Source of the DNA: Adlercreutzia agrestimuris
GTDB lineage: Bacteria; Actinomycetota; Coriobacteriia; Coriobacteriales; Eggerthellaceae
Reading direction: 5' to 3'
Assembly: GCF_943193125.1 (NCBI RefSeq)
Contig: NZ_CALPCX010000001.1
Location: 62,001-126,000 of the forward strand
DNA length: 64,000 nucleotides
Each line of letters opens with the position of its first letter. Within the stretch, counting starts at the first letter, position 1. Shown piece by piece: positions 35,010 to 42,763 of the stretch. A program made the translations under genes and the position numbers. Under the pieces are notes generated by a model, which was not told the DNA's origin, made no database searches, and saw only the letters and a list, made by a program, of their open reading frames with translations.

Positions 35010-37352
35010 CTATGCTGCGTTTTTCTGTGTTTTCTTCAAGCCTTTTACTGGCTCATGTGAATAATCAGGCGTCGGCCTAAAGATGAGATAAAGCATGCCA
35101 GCAGCTACCACAAACGCCACAACTGTCCAGAAGTTAAAAGCCACTTCGCCTGTGATCAGGCCACCAATTTGATACACCATCAAACCAACGCACCACGCAA
35201 ATCCCGTCATGTAACCAATGGCAGCCCAGGTCCATCGTGCAGACATCATTTGACGACGAATTGTGCCAATAGCTGCAAAGCACGGAGCGCACAAAAGATT
35301 GAATGCGCAAAACGCCATAATTGCAACCGACGAGCCACCCATAAGCGCAGCAAACGAAGACCACAGAGTCGGATCGGTTTCGCCCACCTCGCCCAAGCTG
35401 GTGATAATACCAACCGTGGCAACAACGTTTTCCTTCGCTACAAGACCGGTGATGGTGGTAACTGTTGACTCCCAATTGCCAAAGCCAAGCGGCGCAAAAA
35501 TCCATGCCAAAAGATTGCCCAAACCAGCCATCAGTGAGTACTGAATATAGTCATCCATCTCAGTATCAAGCAACCCAAACGAACCTTCATACATTCCAAA
35601 GTTCAACAGGAACCAAATTACCATCGAGGAGAGGAAGATGATCGTTCCCGCCTTAACCACATAGCTCTTAACGCGCTCCCACATAGACAACAACACATTT
35701 TTTACCGTGGGCAGGTGATACTGCGGAAGCTCCATGATGAATGGGGCAGCCTCGCCAGCAAACGCCTTGAGCTTTTTGAGCATGATGCACGAAATAATAA
35801 TGGCGAATAGTCCGAGGAAGTAAAATACTGGAGCAACCCACCAGGTAGCTTCATAGTCTCCCCCTGCCAAAGCACCAAACACAAGCGCAATAATTGGCAG
35901 TTTTGCTCCGCACGGGATCATGGTGGTGGTCATGATAGTCATGCGGCGGTCTTTTTCGTTTTCGATTGTTTTCGTTGCCATAACTGCTGGCACTCCACAA
36001 CCGGACGCAATGAGCATAGGAATAAACGACTTACCTGATAGGCCAAACCGACGGAAGATGCGATCCATAATGAACGCAACGCGCGCCATATAGCCGCAAC
36101 CCTCCAAAAAGCCGAGAAGAATAAAGAGAACGATAAGCTGAGGGATGAAGCCAATAACTGCACCGACACCAGCAATAATGCCATCCAGGATCAAGCTGGA
36201 AAGCCATGGCGCACAGTCAATCGAATCAAGCCACTCTCCCACAACAACAGGCACGCCAACATGATACAAGCCATATGCCGCAGGGTCAGGCTCTTCAAGT
36301 TCGCCAGCTTCAAATGCAGCTACACCTTCCGAGGTCTCAAGAATCCCTTCGAATTCTTCAACAGCGGCATCGTATTGTTCGGTGCCGGTATAGAGCCACC
36401 CGTCACCAAACAAACCATCGTTTGCCCAGTCGGTCACAAGTGTGCCTACAGTTGAGACCGAGATGTAGTACACCAAAAACATCACGATGATAAAGATAGG
36501 CAAACCAAGAACGCGATTCGTCACAACCTTGTCAATCTTTTGCGTCAAGGTTTCAGTTTGCGGCTTTCGCTCAACGCACCTGCTACATGCTGCAGCGATA
36601 TTCTCATAGCGTTCGTTGGTTATGAGGGACTCCACATCCTCATCCTCAGCCGCTTCAAGCTGTTCGCGAATAGCTGCGATTGCGTGCAACGAAGACGCGT
36701 CAAGCGTCAATGAAGCTATAGTCTTTTGCTCACCTTCAAGCAGCTTGATGGCATACCAACGTTGAGCGCGACCCGCGATAGCACTGCCTGCACAGTCCTC
36801 CACCTTGAGAAGCGCCGCCTCTACTGAAGCAGAAAAGCGCAGGTGAGAGGTTGGTTCTGCTGCCTTTTTTGCCTCAACAACGGCGGTTTGCATAAGCTCT
36901 TTAATACCGCGACCGCGCAGGGCAGATATAGGCACAATCGGGCAACCAAGTTCTTGCGAAAGCGCATCAACGTCAATATGATCACCGTTTTTCTCAACAA
37001 GATCCATCATATTAAGTGCAATAACTACAGGAATGCCCACAGCAATAAGCTGCGTTGTCAGATACAGATTACGCTCAAGATTAGTGGCGTCCACAAGATT
37101 AATCACCACATCAGGATGCGAGCTTAGCAGATACTCGCGCGTCACAACCTCTTCGGGCGAATAAGGGGACAGCGAGTACACTCCCGGCAAGTCCGTGATA
37201 GTCACGTCTTTATCGACAGAGTACTTACCTTCTTTTTTCTCAACCGTTACACCCGGCCAATTGCCCACATACTGGTTTGCACCCGTGAGATCGTTAAAAA
37301 GCGTGGTCTTGCCGCAATTAGGATTACCAGCAAGGGCTACGTTGATTCCCAT
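35010..37352 (-). CDS. feoB: Ferrous iron transport protein B
   Basis: The approximately 780-residue protein has a cytoplasmic G domain at its N-terminus (GNPNCGKTTLFN, then DLPGVYSLSPYSPEE), a FeoB GDI-like helical part, and a C-terminal multi-helix membrane domain with CGVPAVMATKTIE and FCAFNLLCAPCFAAIGTIRRQM. FeoB takes up Fe2+ across the membrane under anaerobic conditions. AAAGG stands directly against the first ATG, so I use the second ATG, two codons on. It lies between two feoA genes (37490-37738, 37796-38098) and the Cys-rich protein on the minus strand. Confidence 0.96.
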   Translation of the reverse strand: MGINVALAGNPNCGKTTLFNDLTGANQYVGNWPGVTVEKKEGKYSVDKDVTITDLPGVYSLSPYSPEEVVTREYLLSSHPDVVINLVDATNLERNLYLTTQLIAVGIPVVIALNMMDLVEKNGDHIDVDALSQELGCPIVPISALRGRGIKELMQTAVVEAKKAAEPTSHLRFSASVEAALLKVEDCAGSAIAGRAQRWYAIKLLEGEQKTIASLTLDASSLHAIAAIREQLEAAEDEDVESLITNERYENIAAACSRCVERKPQTETLTQKIDKVVTNRVLGLPIFIIVMFLVYYISVSTVGTLVTDWANDGLFGDGWLYTGTEQYDAAVEEFEGILETSEGVAAFEAGELEEPDPAAYGLYHVGVPVVVGEWLDSIDCAPWLSSLILDGIIAGVGAVIGFIPQLIVLFILLGFLEGCGYMARVAFIMDRIFRRFGLSGKSFIPMLIASGCGVPAVMATKTIENEKDRRMTIMTTTMIPCGAKLPIIALVFGALAGGDYEATWWVAPVFYFLGLFAIIISCIMLKKLKAFAGEAAPFIMELPQYHLPTVKNVLLSMWERVKSYVVKAGTIIFLSSMVIWFLLNFGMYEGSFGLLDTEMDDYIQYSLMAGLGNLLAWIFAPLGFGNWESTVTTITGLVAKENVVATVGIITSLGEVGETDPTLWSSFAALMGGSSVAIMAFCAFNLLCAPCFAAIGTIRRQMMSARWTWAAIGYMTGFAWCVGLMVYQIGGLITGEVAFNFWTVVAFVVAAGMLYLIFRPTPDYSHEPVKGLKKTQKNAA

Positions 37353-37489
37353 CTTCATCCTTTCTAAATTAATTCTTGAGCTATGTCCTAATTGTTAGTT
37401 AGGGTTAACTCGTCCTCAAAAGAAAAGCGCTTTGCGCTTTGCATTCCGTTTCTCTTCTGCAAAACACCCGCGTCTTGCAAGCGTGTTTC

Positions 37490-37738
37490 TTATTGCGGTA
37501 TCACCAGCACGTTTTGCGCCTCGCTTTTACGAAGTGAAAGCTCATAGCCACGAACCGTAACCTCAAGAGGGTCTCCTAGCGGAGCCACCTTGCGAACGTA
37601 AACTGCGGTGCCCTTTGTGATACCCATATCCATAATATGACGCTTAAGAGCACCCTCCCCTGTCAACGAAACCACCGTTGCGGTTTGACCAATCGGTATG
37701 TCTCGCAAAGTTACTACATCGTTTTGTGTGTGATCCAT
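37490..37738 (-). CDS. feoA: FeoA-type SH3-domain protein (second of two)
   Basis: The 82-residue protein has the FeoA small beta-barrel pattern (TLRDIPIGQTATVVSLTGEG...RHIMDMGITKGTAVYVRKVAPLGDPLEVTVRGYELSLRKSEAQNVLVI). FeoA binds FeoB and is needed for iron uptake in several bacteria. It lies 137 bases upstream of feoB and is preceded by another FeoA-like gene. Confidence 0.93.
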   Translation of the reverse strand: MDHTQNDVVTLRDIPIGQTATVVSLTGEGALKRHIMDMGITKGTAVYVRKVAPLGDPLEVTVRGYELSLRKSEAQNVLVIPQ

Positions 37739-37795
37739 GTACTGTCTCCTTTCTTATCTGCTTCTTTTGCAGCTCACGTTTTGAGCAATGTACCC

Positions 37796-38098
37796 TTAGG
37801 CTTCAACAGTAATGTTGAGGGCAACTGCGCGATTGAGCGCAAATTGCGCCCCTTTAATCTCAACAATCACATCTCCACTATGCTCAGAAATAACCGTCAC
37901 AGGCGCATGCTCAACAAACCCGAGGTTTTTAAGATGCTGACGAAGCTCTCCTTTGCCGCGTACCTTAACCACACGACCTTGCTGCCCACCGCGCAAAAAC
38001 GAAAGCGGCATCTGCTGCGCCCTGTATGCGTTTTGGCTCATCTGCTCAGCTGATGCAGGGACAAATGTTGGCATTTCTTGTGTTATGGTTGCGCTCAT
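37796..38098 (-). CDS. FeoA-type SH3-domain protein (first of two)
   Basis: A 100-residue FeoA-like protein (FLRGGQQGRVVKVRGKGELRQHLKNLGFVEHAPVTVISEHSGDVIVEIKGAQFALNRAVALNI). AAGGAG five bases before ATG at 38096-38098 fixes the start, eight codons into a longer frame. Two FeoA proteins before one FeoB is a common Gram-positive arrangement; the two copies differ enough to have distinct roles. It is the first gene of the feo cluster. Confidence 0.9.
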   Translation of the reverse strand: MSATITQEMPTFVPASAEQMSQNAYRAQQMPLSFLRGGQQGRVVKVRGKGELRQHLKNLGFVEHAPVTVISEHSGDVIVEIKGAQFALNRAVALNITVEA

Positions 38099-38174
38099 TG
38101 TGGCTCCTTTTGTGCATTGCAAGTCAGAGATTGTATTTTCACTCTGCAGAGTACGCGTATCTCTTCTCCTATAA

Positions 38175-38237
38175 GTTAACCATATGCAACAAAAAGTATC
38201 GTACTACTAACTTTTTATCTTGGAAACCATGGTTAAC
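38175..38237. promoter_or_regulatory. Candidate metal-repressor operator upstream of feo
   Basis: GTTAACCAT (38175-38183) and ATGGTTAAC (38229-38237) form an inverted pair about 45 bases apart; the second overlaps the palindrome AACCATGGTT. AACTTTTTA is repeated at 38209 and 38249. TTAACC-type sites recall DtxR/IdeR boxes, and the cluster encodes such a repressor, so this is a reasonable but unproven operator. It lies between feo (minus) and thrC (plus). Confidence 0.3.
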
Positions 38238-38395
38238 ATTTTCTCCAAAACTTTTTAGTAAGTGGTATTTTGCTTGATCACCCAAACGGCGCTCGCCGTA
38301 CACTTTGAAGCATTCATTGTTTTGTAGAGCCATGGACGCATTGAGGCTATTATATTGTCAGTGGATAATTAACCCCAAAGCAGAAAGCTCTTGCC

Positions 38396-39949
38396 ATGTC
38401 AGAGAACCTTTATTGTGATACCCGCGGATGTTGTCAGCAAGCTGTCCCCTTCACCCAAGCTGTCATTAATGGTCTTGCTGAAGGTGGCGGACTCTATGTC
38501 CCTGAGCATATACCCACACTCACACTTGATGAGATTTGCGAACTGGCACATATGCCATACGCAAAACGCGCTCTATTCATCTATCAGGTTTTTGGCGTTG
38601 ACTTACCTGATGAGCAGATTGACTTGCTCATGCAAAAGTCTTACGGCAACAACTTTGATACCGAAGCAATCTGCCCTATTACCAGCCTTGACGCACAAAC
38701 TCACGTGCTTGAGCTTTGGCATGGTCCTACCAGCGCATTCAAAGATATGGCGCTCCAATGCCTTCCGCATTTCTTCTCAGCAAGCGCTGCCAAATTGCGC
38801 GAAGAGGGCAAACTTGAACATGAATTTTTGATCCTCGTAGCAACTTCTGGCGACACAGGCAAAGCTGCTCTTGAAGGCTTTTGTGACGTTGACGGCATTT
38901 CCATTGGAGTCATGTATCCCCATGGCGGCGTAAGCGATATCCAATACAAACAAATGGCAACTCAAAAGGGTGAAAATGTATGCGTATGGAGCGTAGAGGG
39001 CAACTTTGATGACTGCCAAACAGGCGCCAAAAACGTATTTGGTGACACCGAGTACGCTCAAGTACTCAGCGAGCGCTTCAACACCTCACTTTCCAGTGCG
39101 AACTCCATTAATTGGGGACGCCTCATGCCGCAGATTGTTTATTACATTTCGGCTTACTCACAGCTTGTTGCTGAAGGCAAGCTTGAGGCTGGAGCACTTT
39201 TGGATATATGCGTTCCAACAGGAAACTTCGGCAACATCTTAGCTGCCTATTACGCCAAACGCATGGGTGTTCCTATTGGCATGCTCTTTTGCGCAAGCAA
39301 CGAAAATCGCGTATTGACCGACTTCATCAACACCGGCACCTACGACATTTCTGATCGCGAGTTTGTTTTAACCCCTTCCCCTTCTATGGACATTTTGGTT
39401 TCTTCAAATCTTGAGCGTCAGCTGTTTGAGTTAACAGGTCGTAATACCACTTCAATTGCGCAATGGATGAATGACCTCAAGCAAAACAAGAGCTTCCGCA
39501 TTGATCCAGAAACTTTCGCTTGCGTACGCGAACACTTTAGCGCTGATTCTGTTGACAACGACACCTGCCTCAAAACTATCAAGGATGTCTTTGATGAGCA
39601 CAACTATTTAGTTGATCCTCACACTGCAGTAGCGCTCCATGTCGCCCAAAGCCTTCGTGGCGAAAACCCGGTTCTGATTGCAAGTACTGCGCATTGGGCA
39701 AAGTTTGGCAATAATGTTTATCGCGCACTTCACGACATAGAGCCAAGCCAGCCATTGCCTGAAGATGTTGCATCACTGAGCGGCTGCCAGCTTAATGAGC
39801 TTATTGCTCAAGAAACGGGCATGTGCAACATTCCTGCAGGCTTAGCAGAACTTGACGAGCTTCCTATTCGCTTCACCGAGATCATTAGCAATAATGTCTC
39901 CAGCATCGAAGAGGCAGTGAGTACATTTCTTGACGATCAACAGGATTAA
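38396..39949 (+). CDS. thrC: Threonine synthase
   Basis: PLP enzyme converting O-phosphohomoserine to threonine. The 517-residue protein has the class-II-like N-terminus (YCDTRGCCQQAVPFTQAVINGLAEGGGLYVPE), the PLP lysine motif (GPTSAFKDMALQ, Lys near residue 112), ATSGDTGKAALEGF and the NSINWGRL segment typical of threonine synthase. Length is in the usual range for this type. The ribosome site is weak. It is followed by a ModE-like regulator gene whose start is only 11 bases after the stop. Confidence 0.95.
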   Translation: MSENLYCDTRGCCQQAVPFTQAVINGLAEGGGLYVPEHIPTLTLDEICELAHMPYAKRALFIYQVFGVDLPDEQIDLLMQKSYGNNFDTEAICPITSLDAQTHVLELWHGPTSAFKDMALQCLPHFFSASAAKLREEGKLEHEFLILVATSGDTGKAALEGFCDVDGISIGVMYPHGGVSDIQYKQMATQKGENVCVWSVEGNFDDCQTGAKNVFGDTEYAQVLSERFNTSLSSANSINWGRLMPQIVYYISAYSQLVAEGKLEAGALLDICVPTGNFGNILAAYYAKRMGVPIGMLFCASNENRVLTDFINTGTYDISDREFVLTPSPSMDILVSSNLERQLFELTGRNTTSIAQWMNDLKQNKSFRIDPETFACVREHFSADSVDNDTCLKTIKDVFDEHNYLVDPHTAVALHVAQSLRGENPVLIASTAHWAKFGNNVYRALHDIEPSQPLPEDVASLSGCQLNELIAQETGMCNIPAGLAELDELPIRFTEIISNNVSSIEEAVSTFLDDQQD

Positions 39950-39959
39950 TGAGGTTGAT

Positions 39960-40304
39960 ATGCAAGATCTCAGTCAGCTTAAACCGCTTGTGCGCGTAGC
40001 TATCTCGAATCCTCAGTCACACGCAAATGCAATGTTTAGCAAGGGCATTGCTCTTTTGTGCGAAGGTGTTCTTGAAACTGGCTCCCTCAATGCTGCTGCA
40101 AAAAGCATGAACATGGCATATAGCAAAGCTTGGCGTATTATTCGTGAATCAGAAGAATCTCTTGGCGTACAACTTCTTGTGCGCAATGGCGCGCACGGCA
40201 GTACGCTCACTCAGGAATGCCAAACGCTGCTGAAGCTCTACAACGAACTTGAAGCCTTCACTCAACAACGCGCTGAGGCTCTTTACCAAGAAGAAATCAA
40301 CTAG
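39960..40304 (+). CDS. ModE N-terminal-type winged-helix regulator without molybdate-binding domain
   Basis: The 114-residue protein is essentially a single LysR/ModE-like winged helix (GIALLCEGVLETGSLNAAAKSMNMAYSKAWRIIRESEESLGVQLLVRNGAHGSTLTQECQTLLKLYNELE). The SLNAAAKSMNMAYSKAWRI helix-turn-helix followed by GSTLT is the ModE pattern. No C-terminal Mop/TOBE molybdate domain is present. GAGG before ATG at 39960-39962 fixes the start. It lies directly behind thrC. Such stand-alone proteins occur in organisms with molybdoenzymes; a role in molybdenum gene control is plausible but unproven. Confidence 0.8.
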   Translation: MQDLSQLKPLVRVAISNPQSHANAMFSKGIALLCEGVLETGSLNAAAKSMNMAYSKAWRIIRESEESLGVQLLVRNGAHGSTLTQECQTLLKLYNELEAFTQQRAEALYQEEIN

Positions 40305-40308
40305 TCAC

Positions 40309-40346
40309 ATAAGCGTACTTGCCTATCGCAAGACAAGTACGCTTAT
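40309..40346. terminator. Terminator between convergent genes
   Basis: ATAAGCGTACTTG (40309-40321) pairs perfectly over 13 bp with CAAGTACGCTTAT (40334-40346) around a 12-base loop. It lies at the 3' ends of the plus-strand regulator and the minus-strand prepilin peptidase, overlapping the last codons of the latter. There is no T-run, so it may act only as a transcript-end structure. Confidence 0.55.
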
Positions 40347-40967
40347 CCCCGCAGCAATAAAGGGCGCAAAAGCAAAAGTGTCTTTCCGAGAAAGCCTTTT
40401 AAGACACAAAGATCCAAGAGCAAAGAGAGCAGCACTCCCCACGCCCACCAATAAAGCAAATGCTGAAAGCTTGCCGCAGACTATAGATAGGGCAGCAATG
40501 AGCTTTATGTCTCCCCCACCAACGGCTGCTGTCTTATCCTGGCAAAAAAGCCTCGGTGTAACTACCATAATTATTACTGCCAAAAGCGCACAACAGACCC
40601 CAGCAAGCAAACTATATACATCATTACAAAGAAGCTGATACGCAACTCCTAAAACAACTAAACCGATGCAACACTCTTTGGGAATAATACGAGCTACCAA
40701 GTCACAGAGAACTGCATCGCTTAAGACCAAGCAGATCAAAAACACAAGTATGCTTGGTAAGAATAAGTGACTATGTATCCAATATAAAAATGGCGTAATT
40801 ACTGAAAGAGCAAGAGCCATTCTTGCCCACAAGGTAAAACGAGGGCTTTCAAGGCATGTGAGATGATTAACAACAGCGATCCCCTCCTCGCTCTCATAAA
40901 ATGCAGCACGTCTGCTAAAGCGACGCAAAAGCCAGGTTATCTGCACCGCAAACAACTTCGCGACCAT
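40323..40967 (-). CDS. Type IV prepilin peptidase (TadV/CpaA-like)
   Basis: A 214-residue polytopic membrane protein with the GxGD aspartyl peptidase motif (VGGGDIKLIAALS, near residue 150) and an earlier aspartate near residue 90 (DLVARIIP), the two catalytic residues of A24 prepilin peptidases. It should cleave the leader of the Flp pilin (45628-45828) and of the TadE-like pseudopilins. It is the last gene of the Tad locus. The first 50 residues differ from most members and may be a non-catalytic extension. Confidence 0.88.
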   Translation of the reverse strand: MVAKLFAVQITWLLRRFSRRAAFYESEEGIAVVNHLTCLESPRFTLWARMALALSVITPFLYWIHSHLFLPSILVFLICLVLSDAVLCDLVARIIPKECCIGLVVLGVAYQLLCNDVYSLLAGVCCALLAVIIMVVTPRLFCQDKTAAVGGGDIKLIAALSIVCGKLSAFALLVGVGSAALFALGSLCLKRLSRKDTFAFAPFIAAGISVLVLR

Positions 40968-41422
40968 TACACATATACCCCTTCTCCCAGATCAAGCGCG
41001 TCTCGTCGAGCAATAACATCTTGAGCATTCGCCTTTTTTTCTTTTTTATTCATACGCTTAGGCGTTTCTCCATTGCCGGTAATGCCACGAACTTTGATCT
41101 TAATCTCCCAGCCCTCCTGCTTGGTAATAGGTTGCACCGTTGAGACGTTGCCTGACAATGACCCCGACGCATCCTCTTGTAATAAAAGGGGTATCTTGAG
41201 CTCTAAAACGGATGCACTTTTATACTCATCTCCCTGAGTTATCTCGTCCTCTTTTTTAGCAGATAGAGATGTCACCTCAGAACAAGCAGCGCTTTCAAGG
41301 GTTTTTTCACCAAATAACGCACCTTCTTCTAACGAGGATTTTCTATTAAAGGGATACATACACCCATAACAAACTGAAGCATCATCAAAGGCCTTTGCCT
41401 GACAAACTGGACACGTTTTCAT
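40967..41422 (-). CDS. Zinc-ribbon protein in the Tad locus
   Basis: The 151-residue protein starts MKTCPVCQAKAFDDASVCYGCMYPFN, a CxxC...CxxC zinc ribbon, and then becomes charged and low complexity (KKEKKANAQDVIARRDALDLGEGVYV at the end) with no other domain. AGAGGGTAGAT precedes ATG at 41422. It sits between the prepilin peptidase and the DUF192 gene, all on the minus strand. The zinc ribbon is a protein- or nucleic acid-binding module; I do not know its job in pilus assembly or regulation. Confidence 0.7.
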   Translation of the reverse strand: MKTCPVCQAKAFDDASVCYGCMYPFNRKSSLEEGALFGEKTLESAACSEVTSLSAKKEDEITQGDEYKSASVLELKIPLLLQEDASGSLSGNVSTVQPITKQEGWEIKIKVRGITGNGETPKRMNKKEKKANAQDVIARRDALDLGEGVYV

Positions 41423-41424
41423 AT

Positions 41425-41799
41425 CTACCCTCTTTCTTTGCATCCAAGCAAAACGACATCGCCTTTTTCATACCAAGCACTCCGACATGAAGTAAAACGC
41501 TCAAGCACCGCCACGGCACGCCTGTTGCGTAAGCGCTTAAAAGGTCCTACATTTTGATGTACCTGCAACACCCGACCATCCGCATCAAGAAAAGCGACAT
41601 CAAGATGATGTCTCATGCCTACGGTGTGAATGTCATTACATGGCATGAGAAGCAACGTTTTATCATGAGGTCGCGTGAAGAGCAGTCCTCTTGTTTTCGC
41701 AAGCCTCGTACCAGCCAAAACAAAGCGCTGCTCAACCTCACGGTCAACGGCTTTGTGCTGTATGTGTACGCGCTCTTTTCGCGTTGGTTTATCTCTCAT
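41425..41799 (-). CDS. DUF192 family protein
   Basis: A 124-residue protein with the DUF192 signature (KTRGLLFTRP...LLMPCNDIHTVGMRHHLDVAFLDADGRVLQVHQNVGPFKRL...AVLERF). The ATG at 41799 is chosen because it overlaps the stop of the upstream gene (TAATG) and has GGAG upstream; the longer frame would begin inside that gene. DUF192 proteins occur across bacteria and are mostly uncharacterised. Here it has no signal peptide and lies inside the pilus locus. Confidence 0.85.
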   Translation of the reverse strand: MRDKPTRKERVHIQHKAVDREVEQRFVLAGTRLAKTRGLLFTRPHDKTLLLMPCNDIHTVGMRHHLDVAFLDADGRVLQVHQNVGPFKRLRNRRAVAVLERFTSCRSAWYEKGDVVLLGCKERG

Positions 41800-42329
41800 T
41801 ACAAAACTCCTTCCATCATTGCTTGATAGTGCACGACAACACTTGTCATCTCTCCTACTTCTCCATAGCTCACCCAAAGCCAACAAAAAACTCCCTCATG
41901 CTTGACCCACGAATCACACGGCTGTGCATTGCTGCTTACTTTGATCCAGCAATTAGCGCGAAGCTCTTCTTCGATCTGCTGTTTTGTTCTCTCCATCGGA
42001 TAGGGCGCACTCAATCCGACCAGTTGAGCGGTTTGATTTGCGCGCACTTCTTGATAGTCGTGAACCGATATCACTTCATCTTCAAACCCTTGAGGGAGCT
42101 CAACCTGTGAATCACGCTTTGTCTTTTCGGCTATTAAATCGAAGACCTCCTCAGGCTCTCCTAAGCTTTGGGTGGCAATTTCGCTAATACCTTCTTGGAT
42201 AATTGATGGCTTGGTTTGGCTATAAAGCACCTCTCCTAAAACAACAACAAGAGCGGCTACCAAAAACATCCTGACGGCACCCAATAGTCGCTGCACAAAT
42301 ACCCTATCTTTGAGCTGCAACTTGCTCAT
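41799..42329 (-). CDS. Membrane-anchored hypothetical protein of the Tad locus
   Basis: The 176-residue protein has one N-terminal membrane segment (about 18-38) followed by an extracytoplasmic part with no recognised domain. It starts inside the stop of the TadE-like gene (ATGA) and ends overlapping the DUF192 gene, so it is a tightly coupled locus member. Its position fits an accessory assembly or anchoring factor, but that is only inferred from position. Confidence 0.65.
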   Translation of the reverse strand: MSKLQLKDRVFVQRLLGAVRMFLVAALVVVLGEVLYSQTKPSIIQEGISEIATQSLGEPEEVFDLIAEKTKRDSQVELPQGFEDEVISVHDYQEVRANQTAQLVGLSAPYPMERTKQQIEEELRANCWIKVSSNAQPCDSWVKHEGVFCWLWVSYGEVGEMTSVVVHYQAMMEGVL

Positions 42330-42763
42330 ATGAAGACACCCGGCTTATAGCAATCAAGCGTGAGAGACATTTGGTGCTTGAGCGGTTCTAGCGACACACC
42401 TAAAAAACTTGATCGGAAACTTGCACCAAAAAAGGTGGGGTAATAATCAATCGTGCCAATAAATCTTGTATAGCCGGGATATGAGCTTTCCGTCTCAAGA
42501 GAAACCACCAGATTATCTGCACAAAACTCCTGTTCAAGTCCGGCCAAAACATCTGCTGTAGCATCTTGAATTGACTGCCCATGTCCGAAAGACGTGCAGT
42601 AGGTACGAACGAGGTGCCGAAACTCATTATCAAACGCAGCGCACTCAGACATAAACGTCAAAGCGTTCACTGCAATAAGCGCCACAGCTAAAAGCACAGG
42701 AAAAGCCACCGCAAATTCAACTGTCATTTGTCCCTTTTCGTGCATAAGCCAGCTCACTGCCAC
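42326..42763 (-). CDS. TadE-like pseudopilin (1)
   Basis: The 145-residue protein has a short basic N-terminus, then EKGQMTVEFAVAFPVLLAVALIAVNALTF, a prepilin-like cleavage and hydrophobic segment with the conserved Glu of TadE-type pseudopilins, and a mostly beta extracytoplasmic part. It is probably processed by the peptidase at 40323. It overlaps the next Tad protein gene by 10 bases. Confidence 0.75.
   Translation of the reverse strand: MAVSWLMHEKGQMTVEFAVAFPVLLAVALIAVNALTFMSECAAFDNEFRHLVRTYCTSFGHGQSIQDATADVLAGLEQEFCADNLVVSLETESSYPGYTRFIGTIDYYPTFFGASFRSSFLGVSLEPLKHQMSLTLDCYKPGVFI

Noticed and set aside
40304-40319. A 16-base match (GTCACATAAGCGTACT) also present at 44656-44671
   Set aside because: One copy is in a terminator stem and the other inside the TadG-like coding sequence; a single 16-base match is about what chance allows in 64 kb squared comparisons.
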